A stretch of DNA of 54,150 nt from a virus, in the IMG/VR virus record IMGVR_UViG_3300027752_000024, positions 1 to 54,150 of that record; one strand, given 5' to 3'. Under the pieces are notes generated by a model. It was not told the origin of the DNA. It did no database searches and worked only from the letters and a program-made list of their open reading frames with translations. Below are positions 46,664 through 53,938 of the stretch, in pieces. A program made the position numbers and the translations under genes. Numbering within the stretch: the first letter of the stretch is position 1; every line of letters begins with the position of its first letter.

Positions 46664-47252
46664 CTTCTTTAACCTTTTTTGCGATAGTTTTATGAATGCC
46701 TGGGTTAACTTTTAGTACGTGCGGCATCATTTCATGTCTAATATAGTTACGAGTATAGCATATATCTGCGTTGCTGTCATCCTCAATCCACGGCACGTTG
46801 TTAAGATTTGCCCAAAGTTCAAAGTCACGTTTGCGATTTAAACGGAACGGACGAACAACATTCTTACGGCGAAACGGGATCCATTTGCCTGTGCCGTTCA
46901 GGCTGCTCATTACCCATGTTTCTACACAATCGTCTAAATGGTGGCAAGTAACAATAGGCGCACAATCTACAAGGTCAAAATATTTATAACGCTGTTCACG
47001 CCACCAAGCTTCTCTGCTAAGACCCGGCGGCACAGTGCCTCTGCATTCTCCAAACTCGTACGGAATACGATTATCAGCACAGTAGCGTTCTACAAATGCT
47101 CTTGCTTGTTCACTGTGTGCAGTTTTATGATCAAAGTGTAGTACATTTACATCATGATTGCGGCGTAGAAAGTCTAATGCTGCCATACTGTCAACTCCAC
47201 CACTACATGCTAGATAAATTCTACGAGGTAGTTTGCCTTGTAGTTTAATCAT
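46635..47252 (-). CDS. tilS: TilS-like tRNA(Ile)-lysidine synthase (short form)
   Basis: 205 residues from the ATG at 47252 (ATGA overlap). TilS adds lysine to C34 of tRNA-Ile(CAU), switching it from Met/AUG to Ile/AUA. PP-loop SGGVDS at 17-22, then HFDHKTAHSEQARAFVERYC, SREAWWREQRYKYF, HHLDDCVET (104-112) with SSLNGTG, RPFRLNRKRDFE and DDSNADICYTRNYIRHEMM match TilS-specific motifs rather than QueC, TtcA or MnmA. Bacterial TilS usually has C-terminal domains; this is the catalytic domain only. Obvious partner: the CAT-anticodon tRNA at 39022-39098. Confidence 0.85.
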   Translation of the reverse strand: MIKLQGKLPRRIYLACSGGVDSMAALDFLRRNHDVNVLHFDHKTAHSEQARAFVERYCADNRIPYEFGECRGTVPPGLSREAWWREQRYKYFDLVDCAPIVTCHHLDDCVETWVMSSLNGTGKWIPFRRKNVVRPFRLNRKRDFELWANLNNVPWIEDDSNADICYTRNYIRHEMMPHVLKVNPGIHKTIAKKVKEDEHQPQPTV

Positions 47253-47461
47253 TGATTTGCACACCACTCGCGCCAAGTAAGGATTTCCATTGATGCTCCA
47301 TCCCCACGAGTCTTTAAATAGCCGTCTTCAATCAAACTATCAATAGCACTTGCTACAACTCCTTCAACATGGGCTCGTTTACCCATGTACCAACCTACTA
47401 GTGTAAATACCAATGCTACAACAAACACCATCAGTGTCTGCATATTTAAAAACATTTCCAT
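47249..47461 (-). CDS. Small membrane-anchored protein
   Basis: 70 residues. N-terminal membrane helix (LMVFVVALVFTLVGWYMG, about 10-27), then a soluble helix and DGYLKTRGDGASMEILTW. Coupled by ATGA to the TilS-like gene and abutting the two-helix membrane gene upstream. Function unknown; perhaps a membrane tether for a partner protein. Confidence 0.7.
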   Translation of the reverse strand: MEMFLNMQTLMVFVVALVFTLVGWYMGKRAHVEGVVASAIDSLIEDGYLKTRGDGASMEILTWREWCANQ

Positions 47462-47724
47462 TAGTTGTCACCTTTGATATTACGCATCATTTCTCTATTT
47501 TCCTGCTCTACTTGCCATTTAGAATCTTGGTATTCGTCGCGTACCATCATTACAACAATAGGAGCAACTATAGCTACAAAAACACTGATTACCATTGCAA
47601 TTTCTCCGTTATATCCTACATATGTTGCAATAATACCAACGCCAAGTGTTACTGTAAGTAAATAAGCAACAACCGCAATAGCTTTGCCTATTTTCATTAG
47701 AAACTTTTTCCATACTCTGTTCAT
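47461..47724 (-). CDS. Small two-helix membrane protein
   Basis: 87 residues. Two membrane helices (AIAVVAYLLTVTLGVGIIAT and AMVISVFVAIVAPIVVMMV) and a charged C-terminal tail (DEYQDSKWQVEQENREMMRN). Overlaps the SWIM-finger gene by 4 nt. Holin-like or membrane-scaffold role possible; not assignable. Confidence 0.7.
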   Translation of the reverse strand: MNRVWKKFLMKIGKAIAVVAYLLTVTLGVGIIATYVGYNGEIAMVISVFVAIVAPIVVMMVRDEYQDSKWQVEQENREMMRNIKGDN

Positions 47725-47930
47725 GCTATTTCTCCTACAAAGTTATCTTCAATTTGTTTAATGTGTTTGCATTTCTTATATGCAGGGCAATCACAAGTAA
47801 ACCCTTTAGCTACCATTTCAATTTTGTAGTCGCCTTTGCTGCCTGCGACTGTCCATTGTGTTCCAACTGCCCAATGCCCTTTGGTGTTTATTGAGTCTGA
47901 TGCATATGTTTTAGGACCGTAGCTTCTCAT
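47721..47930 (-). CDS. SWIM zinc-finger protein
   Basis: 69 residues. Contains the SWIM pattern CxC...CxH in GFTCDCPAYKKCKHIKQIED, near residues 44-63, preceded by a basic, Gly-rich N-terminus. SWIM fingers bind DNA or proteins. A stand-alone SWIM protein of this size probably acts as an adapter or DNA-binding regulator. ATGA-type overlap with its downstream neighbour. Confidence 0.8.
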   Translation of the reverse strand: MRSYGPKTYASDSINTKGHWAVGTQWTVAGSKGDYKIEMVAKGFTCDCPAYKKCKHIKQIEDNFVGEIA

Positions 47931-48646
47931 TAGTCCATCCTCACAAGTTTAACATAGTTGATTTTGTTTACTATAAGTCCAGTGTCGCGATCTGTTTGTT
48001 GTCCCTTAACATTGGCACGAAATCCAAATACTTCGCCTGTTTTGTATTGAAACTTATTTGAAAACATAACCAAGTTGCCATTAAATCCAGCAGTGTAAAA
48101 GAATGTTTCATAGTTAACACTGTACACCCGCTTTAGGATTTCTAGCTCGCCAATAATCTTAGGCTCTGTGATTTTACTACTGTTGGCAAAGTCTGATTTA
48201 AGACGCTGCTTGTACATCTTGTCTTCTAACTCACGTTCTACAAATGCCGGAAGATATGCAATAAGTCCAACTTTGTTTGCTGGAATGTTATCTTGACAAT
48301 ATGCTTCAAATATATCTGCTTGGAAGTCGTTTAAGTCACCTAGCCCTAGCAGTGTATAACGGCGCATGTGTTTTTCCGCTGTAGCTAATGCAGCACGATC
48401 TTCGTCAATGATCTTTGGCATAATAAAGTCACTTGGAACATATGCAGTGTTATCTTGATTATATGTAAGAGCAAATTTTACAAGTTCTTTGTTGCTGAAC
48501 TTTGTAGGTTTGTTTTCACTATAACGCTGTGTTTCTTTAGCATATCCGTTGTTGATACGGTATGCTGCAAATGCAAGCAGTTTTACAAAAGATGCATCAA
48601 ACGTTTTTTCAAAAACGTCATTTAAGTTTAAAGGATTTACAGTCAT
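47930..48646 (-). CDS. Hypothetical protein
   Basis: 238 residues from the ATG at 48646, overlapping the previous stop as ATGA; the longer frame upstream is unlikely. N-terminal NPLNLNDVFEKTFDASFVKL and a C-terminal basic beta region (NKFQYKTGEVFGFRANVKGQ, then VNKINYVKLVRMD). From position and composition it could bind nucleic acid, but no family is recognised. Confidence 0.7.
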   Translation of the reverse strand: MTVNPLNLNDVFEKTFDASFVKLLAFAAYRINNGYAKETQRYSENKPTKFSNKELVKFALTYNQDNTAYVPSDFIMPKIIDEDRAALATAEKHMRRYTLLGLGDLNDFQADIFEAYCQDNIPANKVGLIAYLPAFVERELEDKMYKQRLKSDFANSSKITEPKIIGELEILKRVYSVNYETFFYTAGFNGNLVMFSNKFQYKTGEVFGFRANVKGQQTDRDTGLIVNKINYVKLVRMD

Positions 48647-49038
48647 TGTACTGCACTCCGGAATGTTTTTTTGATTTTGCGAATAGCGTCCCAGCCAATG
48701 CCAGTACCCCAAAGAAAATGCTCGAGGTCGTAATCAACACTTGCGTCAAGATCTTCTGCATCAGCAAGAATACGGATTGCTTCAGCCCAGTTAACACTGC
48801 AAAGGTTCATAGTTTTACGAAGTGTGTGGCGGAACTCAACTAGCATTTCCTCTTCATGCTTGCGTTCAGCGTTTTCGTTGACTTCTAGTTGAGCGCACAG
48901 GTAATCCCACTGCTGTTGCTTTTGCTGAGGGGTCCAGCTATTCCACTCAGCAAGCATGCCGCCTGCACGTGGGCGCATGCCGTAAACATCTTTGTGAAGA
49001 TCAGAAAAGATATCGTCGCAGTAAGTATAAGTAGTCAT
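48643..49038 (-). CDS. Hypothetical protein
   Basis: 131 residues, beginning MTTYTYCDDIFSDLHKDVYG. Helical, charged, with WTPQQKQQQWDYLCAQLEVN and EFRHTLRKTMNLC. First gene after a strong TTGACA/TATATT promoter, so early. No family recognised. Confidence 0.7.
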   Translation of the reverse strand: MTTYTYCDDIFSDLHKDVYGMRPRAGGMLAEWNSWTPQQKQQQWDYLCAQLEVNENAERKHEEEMLVEFRHTLRKTMNLCSVNWAEAIRILADAEDLDASVDYDLEHFLWGTGIGWDAIRKIKKTFRSAVQ

Positions 49039-49073
49039 TTTGTGCCTCGTGTGTGTGTTTGTGCCTATACACT

Positions 49074-49102
49074 AATATAACATACGGGCACACACTTGTC
49101 AA
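49074..49102 (-). promoter_or_regulatory. Sigma70-like early promoter with extended -10
   Basis: Minus strand TTGACA, 17-nt spacer ending GTATGT, TATATT. Drives the 131-residue gene and the SWIM/TilS transcript downstream. It sits between the MTase stop and that gene. Confidence 0.78.
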
Positions 49103-50061
49103 CCTATAACTTCACACAATCCATGAGCAAATACATCAACAGATTTTTGAATAGTTGTGTGCAGCAATATTTCTTTTGCTGCTTTTGCTGTACGTGTATT
49201 GTTACCATCTTCGTCTAGAATAGGATTGCCATCTTTATCTTTTTCAGTAGCTCTACGCCCAGCAGTATACTTAATATCAAAATAACTATCATTTAGATGT
49301 GCTTTGTGTGCATCAAAAAACCCATCCTGTGCATCATCTCTATTACAGTAAAATACAATATCACCTTGCAAATCTTTTTGTACACAATACTCTATTAGAG
49401 TTTGATGATCTGCATCTGTAAAGCCTTCGCCATAACTTGTAAAGCTATCTCTGTAAGGAGGGTCATAAAAGAAAAATGTACGCTCATTGTTTGCAGCATC
49501 ACTAGCTACTTGCCAATCGCCGCAGTAAACATCTGCCTTTTGTAAAAAAGTATGCCACTCTAACACATTGTCTTTCTCGTATACCGATGTCTTTTGATTA
49601 CCTAGTCCAAACGGTGTATCAAATCTACCATTTGCACGTTTAGTAGTTTGCCAAATGCCATTAAATGCTGTTTTCATTAAGAAGTAAAGTGTAGCACTTT
49701 CTTCTGTAGCAGTCCATGTGTGTATATTGGTTGCATATGGTGTGCGTAGATTGTAAAACCATTCTTTACGAGCTGCTTTGTCTAATGGCAAATACTGTGC
49801 TTCTAATGCATCCATACGTTTAATAAAGTTATCAAGATCGTTCTTGATAGCATTATAGATACCAACAAGTTCTTCTTTAACATCATTAATAATAAAACGT
49901 TTTACGTCTGGACAGTTTTTATACACCCAAATAGTCATTGCGCCGCCACCAAAAAATGGCTCGACAAATGTGTCGTAGCCACTAGTTGGGATACCCGGAC
50001 CTTCTAAGTACTTGGGTATCATTTTGTTTTTGCCACCTGCCCACATATATAACGGTTTCAT
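49099..50061 (-). CDS. Dam-like DNA N6-adenine methyltransferase (D12 class)
   Basis: 320 residues. SAM-binding MWAGGKNKMIPKYL (6-19), FVEPFFGGGA (32-41) and the catalytic DPPY motif (YDPPYRDSF, about 199-207) identify a D12-type adenine methyltransferase. AFNGIWQTTKRANGRFDTPF resembles the DNA-recognition part of Dam. It starts in a 4-nt ATGA overlap after an EcoRI-like nuclease gene, so the pair may be a restriction-modification system in which it protects phage DNA. Target sequence cannot be read from the sequence. Confidence 0.93.
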   Translation of the reverse strand: MKPLYMWAGGKNKMIPKYLEGPGIPTSGYDTFVEPFFGGGAMTIWVYKNCPDVKRFIINDVKEELVGIYNAIKNDLDNFIKRMDALEAQYLPLDKAARKEWFYNLRTPYATNIHTWTATEESATLYFLMKTAFNGIWQTTKRANGRFDTPFGLGNQKTSVYEKDNVLEWHTFLQKADVYCGDWQVASDAANNERTFFFYDPPYRDSFTSYGEGFTDADHQTLIEYCVQKDLQGDIVFYCNRDDAQDGFFDAHKAHLNDSYFDIKYTAGRRATEKDKDGNPILDEDGNNTRTAKAAKEILLHTTIQKSVDVFAHGLCEVIG

Positions 50062-50564
50062 AATGTTCCTTCCAATGTTTCTTGCATTATAGCACTAACT
50101 TGATCAAATGTAAAGCCTTCAGGTGACATATAGAACTTGAAGTTTTCGCCTAACATGATGTTTGCTTTGCGCCGAAGATTATCTAAACATTGCCCTTGTG
50201 CAGAACCTGGTCCGGAACAAAACGTTACATATATTACATCTGGATTAACATGTTTTGCTGTACAAGCATTATCCCACCAACGTTCGTATGCATTGCCGCC
50301 AAGCCCTTGTTTCTTAGCTTCAAATACTGCTACTAGTTTGTCGCCTTTAAACCATGCGCCGCCATCTGGGGCAAATCCAAAACAGTTGTCGCCAACATAT
50401 TTTATTTTATCTTCATATGAAAATTGTTTAATCATCTTAAGATCGGGTACACGTATGTTATCTCGAGATTCTTTGAGCTGTCTATCAAGTTTAGAACTGT
50501 CAACATCTAGTGCAGTTGTACCTGATTGAATGCCGCCCTTGAAGTTGTTTACACGCTGTGACAT
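50058..50564 (-). CDS. EcoRI-like PD-(D/E)xK restriction endonuclease candidate
   Basis: 168 residues. APDGGAWFKGDKLVAVFEAK followed by KQG gives D67 and E82-x-K84 of the PD-(D/E)xK fold. The PDGG...EAKxQG pattern is close to that of EcoRI, whose active site is D91, E111, K113. It is shorter than EcoRI and may lack arm segments. NAYERWWDNACTAKHV follows in the region where EcoRI has NAIERxHKNI. Coupled to a Dam-like methylase by an ATGA overlap. A DNA-degrading or restricting role is inferred; a T4-like context could also use it to destroy host DNA. Confidence 0.78.
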   Translation of the reverse strand: MSQRVNNFKGGIQSGTTALDVDSSKLDRQLKESRDNIRVPDLKMIKQFSYEDKIKYVGDNCFGFAPDGGAWFKGDKLVAVFEAKKQGLGGNAYERWWDNACTAKHVNPDVIYVTFCSGPGSAQGQCLDNLRRKANIMLGENFKFYMSPEGFTFDQVSAIMQETLEGTL

Positions 50565-50593
50565 TTTTCGCCTTTCTGTTTTACCTTAATATT

Positions 50594-50621
50594 AATATAG
50601 TGGGGTTTAAATAGATGTCAA
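50594..50621 (-). promoter_or_regulatory. Sigma70-like early promoter for the nuclease/methylase pair
   Basis: Minus strand TTGACA, 16-nt spacer, TATATT, overlapping the stop region of the SprT-like gene. Confidence 0.72.
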
Positions 50622-51052
50622 CTGGTTTGTGTCCATTTTAAGTGGGCAAGACGTTCTTTTTCTGCCCAGCGTACAAACAATCCTGTTTCGCGGCCGTGTG
50701 CTTCAATCTCCCAAGGAAGATCCCAGTAGCTGGTTTTTTTAGGATTGTATGTTTTGCCGCACCAAGTGTGCTTGGAAGGATGCAATTCACGTCTTGCATA
50801 CTGCTTAACGTGTACCATTTCGTGTGCTACAGTTTCCAGCATTTTGCGATAAGATAATGTGCGATCAACTTCGATCTCAAACTCTCTATTGGTGTCAAGT
50901 TCTAGACAATAACCCATGGCACCTTTTGGTGAGCATAGCTTCACTTCTATTTCAAGTGTACGCATACGTGGCATTAGAGTATTGATACAAAACTGTACCA
51001 TACTCTCTACATATCTACGTTGCTTGGGTTTGCCGCCTGTTACTGTTATCAT
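50618..51052 (-). CDS. SprT-like zinc metalloprotease
   Basis: 144 residues. VAHEMVHVKQYAR (about 74-86) has the HExxH zinc signature and WDLPWEIEAHGRE (about 113-125) supplies the third ligand region, as in SprT/WSS1-like proteases that cleave DNA-protein crosslinks or other substrates. The N-terminus is basic. Promoter TTGACA/TATATT is directly upstream. It may help remodel host or phage DNA-bound proteins during early infection, by analogy. Confidence 0.83.
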   Translation of the reverse strand: MITVTGGKPKQRRYVESMVQFCINTLMPRMRTLEIEVKLCSPKGAMGYCLELDTNREFEIEVDRTLSYRKMLETVAHEMVHVKQYARRELHPSKHTWCGKTYNPKKTSYWDLPWEIEAHGRETGLFVRWAEKERLAHLKWTQTS

Positions 51053-51083
51053 AATATTGCCCCAAGTTTGTTAACTTATATAT

Positions 51084-51112
51084 AATATAACACACCACAA
51101 ACCGGTTGTCAA
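51084..51112 (-). promoter_or_regulatory. Sigma70-like early promoter for the SprT-like gene
   Basis: Minus strand TTGACA, 17-nt spacer ending GTGTGT, TATATT, about 30 nt from the ATG. Confidence 0.78.
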
Positions 51113-51113
51113 C

Positions 51114-51332
51114 CTACAATCTAAAAGTAATGCGGCCTTTATCAAGATCATAAGGTGTCATTTCAATTTTAACCTTATCGCCCATTACTAGTCTAATTCT
51201 AAAACGGCGCATCTTGCCGCCTGTGTAACAAATTACTTGATGTCCATTTTCAAGTTCTACTTTAAACGTCTGGTTAGGTAAAACATCAGTTATTTTACCT
51301 TCTAGCTCTATTGTTTCGTCACTTTTTGCCAT
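51114..51332 (-). CDS. infA: Translation initiation factor IF-1
   Basis: 72 residues from the ATG at 51332, the same length as bacterial IF-1. S1-like OB fold: [20 protein letters not shown], then [20 protein letters not shown] and [17 protein letters not shown], which aligns with the bacterial factor throughout. IF-1 binds the ribosomal A site and aids initiation. Phage copies are rare; with TilS-like and tRNA genes it suggests control of host translation. It overlaps the AbrB-like gene by 14 nt. Confidence 0.93.
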   Translation of the reverse strand: MAKSDETIELEGKITDVLPNQTFKVELENGHQVICYTGGKMRRFRIRLVMGDKVKIEMTPYDLDKGRITFRL

Positions 51333-51507
51333 TATCAACCTTGGTTATACTCATGACGCCGTTTTCAACTGTTATCTTCAATACATCTCCCGGGATCCAG
51401 CCCATTTTTTCTGCTATCTCAGGCGGGATATTCATGTTTACATTTTCTGGATCACCATCGATGTCTTCAAATATATCGTCTGCACTGTATAGTAATCTAT
51501 TTACCAT
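51319..51507 (-). CDS. AbrB/MazE-like SpoVT-domain DNA-binding protein
   Basis: 62 residues. [20 protein letters not shown] followed by [15 protein letters not shown] is a swapped-hairpin AbrB domain, as in MazE-type antitoxins and transition-state regulators. No toxin partner is next to it; its neighbours are IF-1 and a 71-residue protein. It may auto-regulate this early operon. AGGAG lies 11 nt before the start. Confidence 0.8.
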   Translation of the reverse strand: MVNRLLYSADDIFEDIDGDPENVNMNIPPEIAEKMGWIPGDVLKITVENGVMSITKVDNGKK

Positions 51508-51712
51508 TTGTATTTACTCCTATAGAATTTAACATTTCAATTGCAGTCGGAAACTCGGACATTTGAGTGATAGCCTCTTCAAGATTGTCTTGCGTTTCAA
51601 TAGCCGTCATTGCATCACAATGTTGCCATAGTAGCGTATTTGTACGATATGGCTGGGAAATACTAGCGTGTAAACTCCAGTCAATCTTTGCAGATTTTTC
51701 AAATTCATTCAT
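51497..51712 (-). CDS. Small hypothetical protein
   Basis: 71 residues, beginning MNEFEKSAKIDWSLHASISQ. Helical (NLEEAITQMSEFPTAIEMLN). Overlaps the AbrB-like gene by 11 nt. Considered as a toxin partner for it because of the adjacency, but no toxin fold is recognisable. Confidence 0.6.
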   Translation of the reverse strand: MNEFEKSAKIDWSLHASISQPYRTNTLLWQHCDAMTAIETQDNLEEAITQMSEFPTAIEMLNSIGVNTNGK

Positions 51713-51906
51713 TGTTCTGTTCTTACTCCTGCGTGTGTTTGTGATTTCATAACCATTGCATCATAAAATACATCATATGCTGCATCTATTTCGTCGGCTG
51801 TTAATAACATATAATGATCCTGGTCGAGTGCCGTTTGAATACGCTCCCAATCTTTTGCATTAAGATTCTCACGTAACGGATGTTTCATCATACGTTTTTT
51901 ACTCAA
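51709..51906 (-). CDS. Small hypothetical protein
   Basis: 65 residues, beginning MSKKRMMKHPLRENLNAKDW. Basic N-terminus, then acidic helices (ERIQTALDQDHYMLLTADEI). ATGA overlaps at both ends. No family recognised. Confidence 0.6.
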   Translation of the reverse strand: MSKKRMMKHPLRENLNAKDWERIQTALDQDHYMLLTADEIDAAYDVFYDAMVMKSQTHAGVRTEQ

Positions 51907-52634
51907 TCTATGTTACTCCACACATGTGCAGAGTACCCCTTTCCGTTAGTTTCGGCGCCGTCGTTTTCAATATCAACTCCGTTGTATTCTAAACTAGTAA
52001 TAATGTCTTCGCCATTAGGATATTCGTTGATTATAAACTTTAGTTTCTTAGAGTCAAACTCACCAGTTGTTTCAAGTCTGCCTTCAAAGAATGTACCTTT
52101 TTCACTTGAGTACATCTGTGCTACATATTCGCCTTGTGGTTCGTACTCATCAGCTTCACCAAAGTCTCCTGGTTCTATTTCGTAGTCACTTTCTTCTTGA
52201 ATTTTATCAACAAGTTTAACTACGTTTTCGCCGTCTATTACGTCTGCAATAATATCAGAATTATAGTCATCACTACTAACTTCTTCTACAGTCATGTATG
52301 CACTACCGTACTCTACACCGTTTTGATGACAAAACTCGCCTTCTGCTTCATACCACTGGTATTTGTATTCTTCTTCTACATTTCGCAAGAAGTCTGCCTC
52401 AGGGGGTATATCTGTAAGATTTTCAAACTCGTAGTGTTCAGGATCATCATTGATCATATAGTTTACAAAGTCGCCGTCGCCGTGTTCTTCAGTGTGCTTA
52501 TGCCAAAACTTGTATGCTTCTTTGTCAATGTTAATGTATGCAGCTTCGCCGCCATACCCATACAATCTAATACGGTAGAAACGAGGTCCTTTGAGGGTTT
52601 CTACTAGTTCGGTTTTTTCTTCGGTGGTTGCCAT
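51903..52634 (-). CDS. Acidic hypothetical protein
   Basis: 243 residues, very acidic, with a Gly/Tyr-rich start (FYRIRLYGYGGEAAYINIDK) and blocks EPGDFGEADEYEPQGEYVAQ and KLKFIINEYPNGEDIITSLE. First gene after a divergent early promoter; GGAGGA lies 9 nt before the ATG. Acidity and early expression resemble phage DNA-mimic or host-takeover proteins, but no family is identified. Confidence 0.7.
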   Translation of the reverse strand: MATTEEKTELVETLKGPRFYRIRLYGYGGEAAYINIDKEAYKFWHKHTEEHGDGDFVNYMINDDPEHYEFENLTDIPPEADFLRNVEEEYKYQWYEAEGEFCHQNGVEYGSAYMTVEEVSSDDYNSDIIADVIDGENVVKLVDKIQEESDYEIEPGDFGEADEYEPQGEYVAQMYSSEKGTFFEGRLETTGEFDSKKLKFIINEYPNGEDIITSLEYNGVDIENDGAETNGKGYSAHVWSNID

Positions 52635-52664
52635 TCTTTGATTCCTCCTGGTTGCCTTTAGTTA

Positions 52665-52693
52665 AATATACTACAAGTTAGAAAGAATGTCAA
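52665..52693 (-). promoter_or_regulatory. Sigma70-like early promoter embedded in a divergent start codon region
   Basis: Minus strand TTGACA, 17-nt spacer ending TTGTAG, TATATT. The TTGACA occupies codons 1-3 of the plus-strand gene starting at 52687. Confidence 0.75.
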
Positions 52694-53628
52694 CCATGGA
52701 TCGCACTTTATTAGTAGTTACCTGTGAACGTGATAAATGGAAGTTTGAAATGTTATGCCGCAGCATAAAGTTTTATTTAGAACCGTGTAAGTTAATGATT
52801 GTGTACAACGGTCCGGATACAGAATATACACGCTGGAGTAGGTGGCTTAACAAACTCAAAAGAAAACTACTATACAGGTTTGATGTAATAGAACATCCAG
52901 CTAGTAAGTTTTGGCCTACTAGATTTGTAAAAGACTTTGATATAGAAGATCTCAATCATGGGTGGATATCACAACAAATGTTAAAAATACTTGTTGCCAA
53001 CTACATTGAAACAACAGACTACTTGATATTAGATAGTAAAAACTTTTTCTTTAAACCTTGTAATATTGCAGATATTAAAAGTTCAAAGCCGCACGGTAAC
53101 TGGACAACACCTGTTCAGGATGTATGGACAGAAAAATGTTGCAAAACACTTGACTTGATTTATCCTGGGCGTAGTTTAAAACTTCGTGCTAATGTTACAC
53201 CTTATATTTTTAAAACAGATGTAGCAAAACAGTTGATAGATTACATAGGTGGGCCGTTGGCATTTCATACTTGGTTTTTAGAAACTGGGCCAATGACTGA
53301 AGGTTGTGAACCAGCCGAGTTTATTCTTTACGAACTGTTTGAAGTGAAAGTCAATCAACGAGATGCTGAGTATGTAGGAAGCAATGGAGCCACAGTATGG
53401 CGGCATATGCTTGTAAACGATACACAATACAAAGACAAATGGGTGTTATCTTCACCAACTAACGTAGGCAACTATATACTAGAAGAACACAAAACGCAAA
53501 ATATTACAGTATCTGGGTTTCATAAAGGAGCTATTATGGCGCTATCATATGACGATATTATAACTATTTTAAAGGTTTTGGACGCTGAACGTATATTACC
53601 CGTGTATACACCAGTGCCTTTTTTATAA
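52687..53628 (+). CDS. DUF6492-like glycosyltransferase-type protein
   Basis: 313 residues from ATG 52687; Met4 is an alternative. The N-terminus LLVVTCERDKWKFEMLCRSI and central GWISQQMLKILVANYIETTD with YLILDSKNFFFKP match DUF6492-type proteins, related to GT-A glycosyltransferases; the D-x-K motif replaces a classic DxD. FLETGPMTEGCEPAEFILYE may form the acceptor side. Probably modifies a phage or host glycan. Transcription is divergent from the early block on its left. Confidence 0.72.
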   Translation: MSTMDRTLLVVTCERDKWKFEMLCRSIKFYLEPCKLMIVYNGPDTEYTRWSRWLNKLKRKLLYRFDVIEHPASKFWPTRFVKDFDIEDLNHGWISQQMLKILVANYIETTDYLILDSKNFFFKPCNIADIKSSKPHGNWTTPVQDVWTEKCCKTLDLIYPGRSLKLRANVTPYIFKTDVAKQLIDYIGGPLAFHTWFLETGPMTEGCEPAEFILYELFEVKVNQRDAEYVGSNGATVWRHMLVNDTQYKDKWVLSSPTNVGNYILEEHKTQNITVSGFHKGAIMALSYDDIITILKVLDAERILPVYTPVPFL

Positions 53629-53631
53629 ATA
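53624..53631 (+). promoter_or_regulatory. Consensus T4 late promoter (TATAAATA)
   Basis: Exact TATAAATA overlapping the stop of the DUF6492-like gene, 28 nt before the ATG of the membrane protein at 53660, with GAGGG in the leader. Confidence 0.65.
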
Positions 53632-53659
53632 CATATGTAGCAAAGCGTGAGGGCGTTTT

Positions 53660-53938
53660 ATGGATTTTCTAACACTAGCAAGCGAAGTGGGCTTTCCTAT
53701 TGCAGGAGCACTAGCTGCTGGCTACTTTGTATTCTTAACACTTAGTTTTATTCTAGCAGGAGTTACTGATAGTGTGAAAACACTAAACGGTATCATTGGC
53801 TCACTAGATAATCGTGTACAAACTATGAACAACGACCTAGTTAAGATTGATGCACTGCTAAGTTATGCACTTAATGTAAGACCCAACATTGACAGAATTG
53901 CTGCCAATGAAGGCAAAAATGATGCGAGAAAAGATTAA
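53660..53938 (+). CDS. Small membrane protein, paralogue of the next gene
   Basis: 92 residues. One N-terminal membrane helix with the pattern VGFPIAGALAAGYFVFLTLS, then a polar coiled-coil-like tail (TLNGIIGSLDNRVQTMNNDL). Shared with the following protein, which has DFGFPVIAAFGMGYFIFF. This GFP-type start is found in small proteins of marine T4-like phages and recalls YvrJ-family proteins. Possible holin or tail-associated membrane protein. TAATG overlap with the next gene; late promoter upstream. Confidence 0.75.
   Translation: MDFLTLASEVGFPIAGALAAGYFVFLTLSFILAGVTDSVKTLNGIIGSLDNRVQTMNNDLVKIDALLSYALNVRPNIDRIAANEGKNDARKD

Noticed and set aside
51319-51712. AbrB-like protein plus 71-residue protein as a toxin-antitoxin pair
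   Set aside because: The 71-residue protein has no toxin signature and the gene order with IF-1 suggests an ordinary early operon.
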